64,000 bases of DNA from an uncultured Pseudomonas sp. Lineage in GTDB: Bacteria > Pseudomonadota > Gammaproteobacteria > Pseudomonadales > Pseudomonadaceae. The notes under the pieces are model-generated. The model had not been told where the DNA came from. It saw only the letters and a program-made list of their open reading frames with translations, and made no database searches. Shown piece by piece: positions 28,036-36,007 of this stretch. The position numbers were made by a program, and so were the translations under genes. Where the stretch lies: positions 62,001 through 126,000 of the forward strand of contig NZ_CAMPHV010000005.1 of NCBI RefSeq assembly GCF_946886105.1. Reading direction: 5' to 3'. The first letter of the stretch is position 1. Each line of letters begins with the position of its first letter.

Positions 28036-29987
28036 GAATCCAAAAGGTAGTTTATCAAGGCACCGACTACCATTTTGAGTCCCCCATATTTGATGAAAAC
28101 CTCATTCTAATAGAGGGCGACAATGGCACAGGAAAAAGCACATTTTGCAACTTAATCTATTACGGCCTTGGCGGCAGAGTTAACGAATTCAGCAGAAAAG
28201 AAAAAAAGGAACAGCACAAGCAAATAACAAATGACAAAGACAATCGCGTAGAACTTTATATAAAAATAAATGATGAGAGCTTTAAGCTCACACGATACAT
28301 AGAAGACAATGACATAACTATTTCTTCGACATTAGAAGCATGTGACATCCAGAAAAGAACACTTGCAATACTACACAATAGCGATATCGCTCCAATTGTG
28401 CTTCAAGTATTCCGTGCTCAAGAATCTGAATATATCTTTTCGGACTGGATCTTATCAAAACTAAAAATATCTGTCGTTGAGTTATATCAGGGCTATAAAA
28501 ACTTTAAAATAAACTTTAACGACCTTATGCGTCTTATCTATCATGACCAGCAACCAGACCCCAGAGGGGTTTACAAGAAGCTGGACACTCAGAACAACTT
28601 CATGAACGATTCTGAGCTTCTGAGGAAAGCTATTTTTGAGCTATTGGTAGGCAAGACATACTCGGAATATTACGACTCTCTTTCCAAGTCTAAGCTCTTA
28701 GAAAAGGAAAAAAACATAGCAGCAGGACTTCTAAAAGAATACTCACGAATCATAGAGGAGTTATCAGGAAGTTCAGAGCCTCTGAATATAACTTTCTTAC
28801 AAAGATCTTTGCAAGAAAAAGAGCAGCAGCTAGAAAGATTACATGACTCCAGAAAAAAATTCAAAAACAGTAGAGATACAAAAAAGACAGCAGTAGACCA
28901 CACACTAATAGACATAAAAAACAAAATCACCGAAAAACAACTTGCATTAAACGAGCTAAACCAGAAATTAATTTCAACAATCCAAGAAAGGCAGAAGCTT
29001 AACTCCATAAAAGAGAGCACCTTCAGAGAAATATCTCAAATAGCAAAAATAATCCACTCCCATGACCAACTTAACTTATTTTCAGCCGATACCTGCCCAT
29101 ATTGCTTAGGAAAAGTTGAGCGAATAGCAGGTCATTGCGTGTGCGGCTCAGAAATCAAAGAAGAACAGTACCAACGTTTTTTTTACACATCAAAAGAATA
29201 TAAAGAAATTTACAAGTCAAAAATAAAGACAACTCACACAATCGAGATAGCAGTAGCTGATTGCGAAGAAGAGTTGAGTAATACCCAAAAAGCCATTGCA
29301 ACTCTGGAGGCAGAAATCCCAGAACTAATGCGAAAGATAGAAGAGCGTGTAGACAACCTCGACGCCCCTGTAGATCTTGATACGATTAATGATATCGACG
29401 ATGAAATATTAAATACTCGCCAAGATATAGAAACGATACGCCAGCAAATGGAAGCGGAAAGTAAAAATGTCCGCTTAATAAATGATTACGAAAAGAAAAG
29501 AAGCGATCATGAAAAATCAAAGCTATTGACAGACCAGTTAGAGGCCAACGCAAAAATTGATATACAGGAGAAGGTAGGCAAACTAAGCTCAATATACAAC
29601 CAACTTATGACGGACGCCCTTCCCGACTGTAATACTGCAAGAATTAGTATAGAGGACTACTTGCCGGTAGTTGGTAGCGGAGAGTATAGAGAGGCCAGCT
29701 CAGCAGTATCAAGAAGGCTAATGTACTATCTTGCATTAATGAACTTATCACTATCACAAGAAGACGTACCTTTCCCTCGATTCTTGCTTATCGATACGCC
29801 AGAAACTTCAGGGATTGAACTAGATAACCTTAAGCGTTGCCTTGAAAAAATTGGCGAGCTTGGCAGTTATGGAAAGTCTTATCAGGTAATTCTTACTACT
29901 GGTCTTAAAAAATACCCCGACAGCTTTAAGGCTTATCGAAAGATATATCTGCCTGACAAACAGCATCGCCTATTGATTAAGAACTAA
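28023..29987 (+). CDS. SMC/Rad50-like ABC ATPase with zinc site (LmuB/DdmC-like), copy 1
   Basis: A 654-residue ATPase. Walker A is GDNGTGKST (residues 32-40). Two long coiled coils (about 225-345 and 395-520) flank a metal-binding turn with C358-x2-C361 and C372-x-C374, like a Rad50-type zinc hook or ribbon. A signature-like GSGEYREASSA precedes the Walker B strand FLLIDTPE (D591). This plan fits DNA-end-sensing SMC ATPases of Lamassu/DdmABC and ABC-3C defence systems, which release an effector nuclease on detecting phage or plasmid DNA. ATPase class is clear; the defence role is inferred from the operon. Confidence 0.85.
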   Translation: MGSLRIQKVVYQGTDYHFESPIFDENLILIEGDNGTGKSTFCNLIYYGLGGRVNEFSRKEKKEQHKQITNDKDNRVELYIKINDESFKLTRYIEDNDITISSTLEACDIQKRTLAILHNSDIAPIVLQVFRAQESEYIFSDWILSKLKISVVELYQGYKNFKINFNDLMRLIYHDQQPDPRGVYKKLDTQNNFMNDSELLRKAIFELLVGKTYSEYYDSLSKSKLLEKEKNIAAGLLKEYSRIIEELSGSSEPLNITFLQRSLQEKEQQLERLHDSRKKFKNSRDTKKTAVDHTLIDIKNKITEKQLALNELNQKLISTIQERQKLNSIKESTFREISQIAKIIHSHDQLNLFSADTCPYCLGKVERIAGHCVCGSEIKEEQYQRFFYTSKEYKEIYKSKIKTTHTIEIAVADCEEELSNTQKAIATLEAEIPELMRKIEERVDNLDAPVDLDTINDIDDEILNTRQDIETIRQQMEAESKNVRLINDYEKKRSDHEKSKLLTDQLEANAKIDIQEKVGKLSSIYNQLMTDALPDCNTARISIEDYLPVVGSGEYREASSAVSRRLMYYLALMNLSLSQEDVPFPRFLLIDTPETSGIELDNLKRCLEKIGELGSYGKSYQVILTTGLKKYPDSFKAYRKIYLPDKQHRLLIKN

Positions 29988-30035
29988 AGAGCACAATACT
30001 GAGGCCACTTTTCATTTTCACAAATTAGCGCCCTT

Positions 30036-30042
30036 CAACGAC
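30036..30042. repeat. Internal junction core (attP-like)
   Basis: CAACGAC between the two copies. The surroundings are entirely element sequence: GCGCCCTT before and ATCAAGGG after. The site shows CCCTT-N10-AAGGG dyad symmetry centred on CAACG|AC, and would equal the junction of a circular form of one unit. Confidence 0.7.
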
Positions 30043-30296
30043 ATCAAGGGATTTCACTGTTTGAATTTTTTTGACGTACCTCGCCCTTCGTCTACCCAAG
30101 ACAGTGAGCAAGGGGCAATCCACGACAGCTCAGTACAGGCCAAGATCACGATAGATTTTTACCCCTCCTCATCCGCGTGCGATGAAGCCTCATCTGAAAA
30201 ATAGAGACCGCCCAATAGCGGCATATAGACATCACGACTAGCCTCAGTTACGGTTCAGCCTACCGATTGACCCTCAGTAACGGACTACACGTCGCT

Positions 30297-31541
30297 ATGA
30301 CGCAGATAATAAATCGTGATGCAGCAGATAAGACGAAAGGCTTCCGACTACAAAAGCTTCGTGCCGCAAGGCTCCTTCTTGAAGCAGCCAGCGAAAAATC
30401 AAATGTGAATTTCTTCTATGCCGCTATTGAAGTAGAGGAAGACGTAACAATAATAAAAACCTCAGATTTTGTTACCGAGCAAATAATAGAAGAAGATAAA
30501 AATTACGATCCCGACAGCAATTTCACCATATTTACAGACGCCGTTATAAATACTCTTGTAAGTTTCTTTGACATTTACGTAGGCAAATGGCAAAAAAGCC
30601 ACACAACATTATTTACATTTAACTTCTACACAACAACCAACTTCGGAAAAGAGAGAAAAGAAAATCTTTCTGACGGCACAAAAGTAGAATTGCCTAAGGA
30701 ACCAATCCTTAAGGCACTCCAAGAAAAGTCAGAGATCACTGACCAAACAGCAGGCGTCATTAAAGCAATATTAATTGCCGAATACAAAAAGCAATACGAA
30801 AAAATGGAAGGCAACGGATATTTAAAAGCCTTAGAAGAGATATCCATTGACGAATTTAAAATATTTTTAAAAAAGATTACTTGGCTATCTGGCCAAGAAG
30901 ACGAGACAACTCTTCAGGGAATAGTAGAAAAGTTAATCAAAGAAAGTAATTACTACCAAATTAGCATGAGTGGCAAAGAGCAACTAATACTCGCCAAAAT
31001 ACTAGATAAAATCGATGAGAAACAAAACTTCAAGGACTATGCAGAACGCTTTATAAACTCAGCAGAGGTACAGCTCATCTTCAAGATGGCCGAATCTGAA
31101 GTTAATGAAGCCTTACTCGACCCGATCTGGAAAGATCTACACGAATTATCTTTAACAATAACAGACAAACGAAATCTCGAAGAAAAAATACTAGATGTTT
31201 GTCCAACCTATCCAAGCTCAAAAATCTCAACTCTTGCGAGAAAGGCTTGCAACTCAAAGACAGAAGAAGACGCGAGTAACAAAAGTTTCTTATCATTAAA
31301 ATATAGAGTTTTTGAGGCATGCGATGATCATTTTTTTGATCATGAAAAACTGAAGCATGGCGTTGACAGCAAATCAATCGATACCACTATAAAAGCCTTA
31401 CAGGAAAAAGCCGCTAACTCAGTTGAAGAACTAAAGAAAGACTACACCTATACCATATCGAACAGAGAAACCGTCAACAGCATAGTGCTCAACCTAATAG
31501 ACTCATGTTTTATTAGTCTCGACGAGGAAAAATCCGAATGA
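30297..31541 (+). CDS. Predicted Cap4-like nuclease / ABC-3C effector, copy 2
   Basis: Identical protein to that at 26270-27514 (414 residues, with the same alternative TTG start 30 bp upstream, at 30267). It has the same KGFRLQK, EVEED and EEDKNYD motifs. Because its leader is repeated too, this copy should have its own expression signals as well as possible read-through from copy 1. Confidence 0.7.
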   Translation: MTQIINRDAADKTKGFRLQKLRAARLLLEAASEKSNVNFFYAAIEVEEDVTIIKTSDFVTEQIIEEDKNYDPDSNFTIFTDAVINTLVSFFDIYVGKWQKSHTTLFTFNFYTTTNFGKERKENLSDGTKVELPKEPILKALQEKSEITDQTAGVIKAILIAEYKKQYEKMEGNGYLKALEEISIDEFKIFLKKITWLSGQEDETTLQGIVEKLIKESNYYQISMSGKEQLILAKILDKIDEKQNFKDYAERFINSAEVQLIFKMAESEVNEALLDPIWKDLHELSLTITDKRNLEEKILDVCPTYPSSKISTLARKACNSKTEEDASNKSFLSLKYRVFEACDDHFFDHEKLKHGVDSKSIDTTIKALQEKAANSVEELKKDYTYTISNRETVNSIVLNLIDSCFISLDEEKSE

Positions 31542-32062
31542 ACGAGGCTGCCAAAAAAAACCTGATGTTTATTTCGTCAGATGACTTTTACCTAATAACT
31601 TACTCGACCATTATAATCCTTGACTGCCTTGGCTGCACAAAGGAAAGAGAATTCAAAGATTATAGAAAGATCCCATTTATAATCGAGCTAATAAATAACA
31701 AAAGAAACATAGCAATACTAGAAGCAACTCCTTTAGAAAAACTGCACAAAAGCGACAGAGACTATCTTTTTCAAAGCTATACCAATGGGTTGGCCAAAAG
31801 AAGTGAAACCTTAAAAATATTATTCACCCTCGAAAAGAAAGGCTATATAAGCCTTCAACAAGGAAGCATAGACCCCCTAGTCAATATAACCTTGAAAAAA
31901 GAAAATCTACCTAAAGATTTTTTATCAAAGAAAATCTTCGACACCGAATACCAGAACTGCCAAAAGTTTAAAAAAATAATCCAAAGAAGCACTACACTTA
32001 CTCTTGATACCTTTCTCAGCAAAACATACAGGGATAGAGGCGTAAAAATATGGGAAGTTTAA
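31538..32062 (+). CDS. ABC-3C middle component, copy 2
   Basis: Identical to the 174-residue protein at 27511-28035, with the same 4-bp and 13-bp overlaps with its neighbours. No internal stop or frameshift is present, so the second operon appears intact. Confidence 0.65.
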   Translation: MNEAAKKNLMFISSDDFYLITYSTIIILDCLGCTKEREFKDYRKIPFIIELINNKRNIAILEATPLEKLHKSDRDYLFQSYTNGLAKRSETLKILFTLEKKGYISLQQGSIDPLVNITLKKENLPKDFLSKKIFDTEYQNCQKFKKIIQRSTTLTLDTFLSKTYRDRGVKIWEV

Positions 32063-34014
32063 GAATCCAAAAGGTAGTTTATCAAGGCACCGACTACCAT
32101 TTTGAGTCCCCCATATTTGATGAAAACCTCATTCTAATAGAGGGCGACAATGGCACAGGAAAAAGCACATTTTGCAACTTAATCTATTACGGCCTTGGCG
32201 GCAGAGTTAACGAATTCAGCAGAAAAGAAAAAAAGGAACAGCACAAGCAAATAACAAATGACAAAGACAATCGCGTAGAACTTTATATAAAAATAAATGA
32301 TGAGAGCTTTAAGCTCACACGATACATAGAAGACAATGACATAACTATTTCTTCGACATTAGAAGCATGTGACATCCAGAAAAGAACACTTGCAATACTA
32401 CACAATAGCGATATCGCTCCAATTGTGCTTCAAGTATTCCGTGCTCAAGAATCTGAATATATCTTTTCGGACTGGATCTTATCAAAACTAAAAATATCTG
32501 TCGTTGAGTTATATCAGGGCTATAAAAACTTTAAAATAAACTTTAACGACCTTATGCGTCTTATCTATCATGACCAGCAACCAGACCCCAGAGGGGTTTA
32601 CAAGAAGCTGGACACTCAGAACAACTTCATGAACGATTCTGAGCTTCTGAGGAAAGCTATTTTTGAGCTATTGGTAGGCAAGACATACTCGGAATATTAC
32701 GACTCTCTTTCCAAGTCTAAGCTCTTAGAAAAGGAAAAAAACATAGCAGCAGGACTTCTAAAAGAATACTCACGAATCATAGAGGAGTTATCAGGAAGTT
32801 CAGAGCCTCTGAATATAACTTTCTTACAAAGATCTTTGCAAGAAAAAGAGCAGCAGCTAGAAAGATTACATGACTCCAGAAAAAAATTCAAAAACAGTAG
32901 AGATACAAAAAAGACAGCAGTAGACCACACACTAATAGACATAAAAAACAAAATCACCGAAAAACAACTTGCATTAAACGAGCTAAACCAGAAATTAATT
33001 TCAACAATCCAAGAAAGGCAGAAGCTTAACTCCATAAAAGAGAGCACCTTCAGAGAAATATCTCAAATAGCAAAAATAATCCACTCCCATGACCAACTTA
33101 ACTTATTTTCAGCCGATACCTGCCCATATTGCTTAGGAAAAGTTGAGCGAATAGCAGGTCATTGCGTGTGCGGCTCAGAAATCAAAGAAGAACAGTACCA
33201 ACGTTTTTTTTACACATCAAAAGAATATAAAGAAATTTACAAGTCAAAAATAAAGACAACTCACACAATCGAGATAGCAGTAGCTGATTGCGAAGAAGAG
33301 TTGAGTAATACCCAAAAAGCCATTGCAACTCTGGAGGCAGAAATCCCAGAACTAATGCGAAAGATAGAAGAGCGTGTAGACAACCTCGACGCCCCTGTAG
33401 ATCTTGATACGATTAATGATATCGACGATGAAATATTAAATACTCGCCAAGATATAGAAACGATACGCCAGCAAATGGAAGCGGAAAGTAAAAATGTCCG
33501 CTTAATAAATGATTACGAAAAGAAAAGAAGCGATCATGAAAAATCAAAGCTATTGACAGACCAGTTAGAGGCCAACGCAAAAATTGATATACAGGAGAAG
33601 GTAGGCAAACTAAGCTCAATATACAACCAACTTATGACGGACGCCCTTCCCGACTGTAATACTGCAAGAATTAGTATAGAGGACTACTTGCCGGTAGTTG
33701 GTAGCGGAGAGTATAGAGAGGCCAGCTCAGCAGTATCAAGAAGGCTAATGTACTATCTTGCATTAATGAACTTATCACTATCACAAGAAGACGTACCTTT
33801 CCCTCGATTCTTGCTTATCGATACGCCAGAAACTTCAGGGATTGAACTAGATAACCTTAAGCGTTGCCTTGAAAAAATTGGCGAGCTTGGCAGTTATGGA
33901 AAGTCTTATCAGGTAATTCTTACTACTGGTCTTAAAAAATACCCCGACAGCTTTAAGGCTTATCGAAAGATATATCTGCCTGACAAACAGCATCGCCTAT
34001 TGATTAAGAACTAA
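32050..34014 (+). CDS. SMC/Rad50-like ABC ATPase with zinc site, copy 2
   Basis: Identical to the 654-residue ATPase at 28023-29987, including the Walker A, CxxC...CxC and FLLIDTPE segments. The stop is 55 bp before the right junction core. No terminator hairpin was recognised after it, so transcripts may run into the host GGDEF remnant. Confidence 0.85.
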   Translation: MGSLRIQKVVYQGTDYHFESPIFDENLILIEGDNGTGKSTFCNLIYYGLGGRVNEFSRKEKKEQHKQITNDKDNRVELYIKINDESFKLTRYIEDNDITISSTLEACDIQKRTLAILHNSDIAPIVLQVFRAQESEYIFSDWILSKLKISVVELYQGYKNFKINFNDLMRLIYHDQQPDPRGVYKKLDTQNNFMNDSELLRKAIFELLVGKTYSEYYDSLSKSKLLEKEKNIAAGLLKEYSRIIEELSGSSEPLNITFLQRSLQEKEQQLERLHDSRKKFKNSRDTKKTAVDHTLIDIKNKITEKQLALNELNQKLISTIQERQKLNSIKESTFREISQIAKIIHSHDQLNLFSADTCPYCLGKVERIAGHCVCGSEIKEEQYQRFFYTSKEYKEIYKSKIKTTHTIEIAVADCEEELSNTQKAIATLEAEIPELMRKIEERVDNLDAPVDLDTINDIDDEILNTRQDIETIRQQMEAESKNVRLINDYEKKRSDHEKSKLLTDQLEANAKIDIQEKVGKLSSIYNQLMTDALPDCNTARISIEDYLPVVGSGEYREASSAVSRRLMYYLALMNLSLSQEDVPFPRFLLIDTPETSGIELDNLKRCLEKIGELGSYGKSYQVILTTGLKKYPDSFKAYRKIYLPDKQHRLLIKN

Positions 34015-34062
34015 AGAGCACAATACTGAGGCCACTTTTCATTTTCACAAATTAGCGCCCTT

Positions 34063-34069
34063 CAACGAC
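34063..34069. repeat. Right junction core (attR-like)
   Basis: CAACGAC preceded by element sequence (GCGCCCTT) and followed by chromosomal CTCTACGGC. Joining the left flank to this right flank gives FKPYND-LYGYAKGDE in frame, which reconstructs the uninterrupted GGDEF domain. Confidence 0.75.
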
Positions 34070-34495
34070 CTCTACGGCTACGCCAAAGGCGACGAGGTGC
34101 TGCTGAGCCTGGCGCAATGCCTGACCCAGCAGGTCGATCCGAGCAAGGATTTCGTCGGCCATATCGGCGGCGACGATTTCCTGCTGGTGTTCGGCTCGGA
34201 GGACTGGCGCGCCCGGCTCAATCGCCTGTTCGACGACTTCCAGAATCAGTGCCGGCGCTTCTATCGCGACGAGCACCTGCAGGCCGGCTGTTTTTTCGCC
34301 GCCAACCGCCAGGGCAAGCGCAAGGAGTACGCGCTGTTGTCGTTATCCCTGGGCGTGGTGCACCTGCACCCGGAACAGTGCGCGCATCTGGATGCCAACC
34401 AACTGGCCGGCCTGGCCTCGGAGGCCAAGCGCCATGCCAAGGGGGTGCCGGGTTACAGCCTGCATATTCTCGATACGCGCGAGCAGTCGGCTTAA
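34070..34495 (+). pseudogene. EAL-CBS-GGDEF protein, 3' part (GGDEF catalytic half)
   Basis: 141 codons without a native start: LYGYAKGDEVLL, then the active-site loop HIGGDDFLLVF (a GGDDF variant of GGDEF) and a C-terminal SLSLGVVHL and LASEAKRHAKG. It is the missing half of the gene that starts at 24681. A GTG at 34097 could start a stub, but without the N-terminal part of the domain it should not make cyclic-di-GMP. It ends 4 bp inside the convergent neighbour. Confidence 0.9.
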
Positions 34496-35619
34496 GGCTC
34501 CTGACGATAGGGCAGCAGACCGCGCGCCTCTTCGGCGTAGGCCAGAATCCCGTCCCTTTCACGCTCGAGAAAATCCGCCACGGCGGCGCGCAACCCCGGA
34601 TGGCAGAGGTAATGCCAGGAACGACTGATCGTCGGCTCAAAACCGCGGATCAGTTTGTGCTCGCCCTGGGCGCCGGCGTCGAAACGCTGCAGGCCATGGG
34701 CGATGGCGTAGTCCATGCCCTGATAGAGACAGGCCTCGAAATGCAGGCGGTCGAACTCCGCCAGACAGCCCCAGTAACGCCCGTACAGGCTATCGCCGCC
34801 GACCAGGCTGAAGGCCATGGCCACCAGCCGCGAGCCCTGGCGCGCCAGCACCACGCGGAGCATCTCGGGCATGCGCTCGGCCAACAGGCTGAAGAACAGA
34901 CGGGTCAGATAAGGCGACTGGCCACGCACGCGATAGGTATTGGCGTAGCACAGGTAAACGAAGTCCCAGTCGGCCTCACTCATCTGCCGGCCTTCGCGCC
35001 AGTCGAACTCGATGCCCTGCCCCGCCACCTGCTCGCGCTCCTTGCGCATCTGCTTGCGCTTACGCGAGCTGAGCCCATCGAGAAAATCCTGGAAGTCGCG
35101 GTAGCCGCGGTTATGCCAGTGAAACTGGCAGCCGAGCCGCTGCTGCCAACCGTCGCGCCCATGCAGCACGGCATCGTCGGCGCTCTCGGTGAAGTTGATA
35201 TGCAGGCTGGACAGCCCCTGCTCTTCCAGGCCGGCGGTCAACTCGTCGAGCAATTGCGCAGCCGCCAGCGGGTCGCCGAGCAAGCGCTGACCCGTCACCG
35301 GGGAAAACGGAATGGCGCCGAGCAGTTTGGGGTAATAGGCGATGCCTGCGCGGTGGCAGGCATCGGCCCAGCCATGGTCAAACACGTATTCGCCGTAGGA
35401 ATGGCTTTTCACATAGGCTGGCAATGCCGCCAACGGCTGGCCCTGGTCATCGAGCAACAGCTGATGCGCAGGCTGCCAGCCACTGCGCTCGCCGACGCTG
35501 CCGCTGTCTTCCAGAGCGGATAGAAAGGCGTGGCGCAGAAACGGCTGCGGGCTGCCGAGCAACCCATCCCAACTGGCGGGCGTGAGCTCATGCAGGGATC
35601 TCAGGCAGGATAAAAGCAT
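34492..35619 (-). CDS. FemAB/GNAT-like acyl or peptidyl transferase (DUF482 type)
   Basis: A 375-residue protein starting at ATG 35619; a TTG 24 bp upstream also opens the frame. It has the segments FLRHAFLSALEDSGSVG, HINFTE, GCQFHWHNRGYRDFQDFL, SSRKRKQMRKER and GRYWGC, and the C-terminal FDAGAQGEHKLIRGF, which together mark the peptidogalycan-biosynthesis/DUF482 family related to FemAB and GNAT folds. The substrate is not established. It converges on the interrupted EAL-GGDEF gene. Confidence 0.8.
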   Translation of the reverse strand: MLLSCLRSLHELTPASWDGLLGSPQPFLRHAFLSALEDSGSVGERSGWQPAHQLLLDDQGQPLAALPAYVKSHSYGEYVFDHGWADACHRAGIAYYPKLLGAIPFSPVTGQRLLGDPLAAAQLLDELTAGLEEQGLSSLHINFTESADDAVLHGRDGWQQRLGCQFHWHNRGYRDFQDFLDGLSSRKRKQMRKEREQVAGQGIEFDWREGRQMSEADWDFVYLCYANTYRVRGQSPYLTRLFFSLLAERMPEMLRVVLARQGSRLVAMAFSLVGGDSLYGRYWGCLAEFDRLHFEACLYQGMDYAIAHGLQRFDAGAQGEHKLIRGFEPTISRSWHYLCHPGLRAAVADFLERERDGILAYAEEARGLLPYRQEP

Positions 35620-35643
35620 CGGTGGGCTCGGTTGTACGGGCAA

Positions 35644-35923
35644 AGCCGCACTATAACGCCAAGCTGCCGCCGCTGTTGGAGTCGGTGAGATGTTGAGTAA
35701 GCTCGGCTACTCATCGATCGCGGTAGAACAGTCAAAAGCGCTGTACCGGTTGCCCAACGTTCAGTCCCCTCTCCCCCGGGAGAGGGTTAGGGGGCTATGG
35801 TCAGCGCAAATGGCGGCTTGACGATGAATTGCACTGTCTGCTGGCTCGGATCGCCAGCAAGCTGGCTCCTACGGACGGCATAGGCTCATTTTTCCTCCAG
35901 CGCAAACGTGCCTCATACATAAC
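35644..35923. other. Intergenic region with dispersed repeats
   Basis: About 280 bp without a gene. It holds a perfect inverted repeat CCCTCTCCC/GGGAGAGGG (35767-35786) and a GATCGCCAGCAAGCTGGCTC segment (35849-35868) related to the hairpin repeat at 21204-21255. Confidence 0.5.
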
Positions 35924-35961
35924 AAAAAAATGCCGCTCACTTCGGGTCAAGTGAGCGGCAT
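35924..35961 (-). terminator. Rho-independent terminator of the porin gene
   Basis: The 13-bp perfect stem ATGCCGCTCACTT/AAGTGAGCGGCAT with a 6-base loop is followed on the minus strand by a run of seven T residues. Confidence 0.92.
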
Positions 35962-36007
35962 TGCGCATGCAACGAGCTTAAAAGGAGCAGCGGATGTAAC
36001 GCCGTAC

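Larger units (their letters stand above)
26016..30042 (+). mobile_element. 4,027-bp AT-rich defence-operon unit, copy 1
   Basis: This unit and the next are the same length and share all gene spacings. It starts ATCAAGGGATTTC, ends with the core CAACGAC, and holds three co-directional overlapping genes plus a 254-bp leader. Base composition is strongly AT-rich against GC-rich flanks, a sign of horizontal origin. No integrase, transposase or terminal inverted repeat of transposon length is present. The edge cores and the clean restoration of the host frame define the limits. Confidence 0.88.
30043..34069 (+). mobile_element. 4,027-bp AT-rich defence-operon unit, copy 2
   Basis: This is a head-to-tail repeat of copy 1 with a constant 4,027-bp offset. 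All three encoded proteins are the same length and sequence as in copy 1, and the leader repeats too. The lack of visible divergence means the duplication is recent, is kept identical by recombination, or is an assembly artefact. The right edge is again CAACGAC, followed directly by host GGDEF sequence. Confidence 0.87.

Noticed and set aside
26009..34069. Transposon with target-site duplication
   Set aside because: No transposase and no inverted ends of usual length. The flanking repeats differ at one base, and the middle junction repeats the same core, which suits site-specific recombination better.
26016..34069. CRISPR array or diversity-generating retroelement
   Set aside because: The repeat unit is 4 kb with genes; there are no short spaced repeats and no reverse transcriptase frame.
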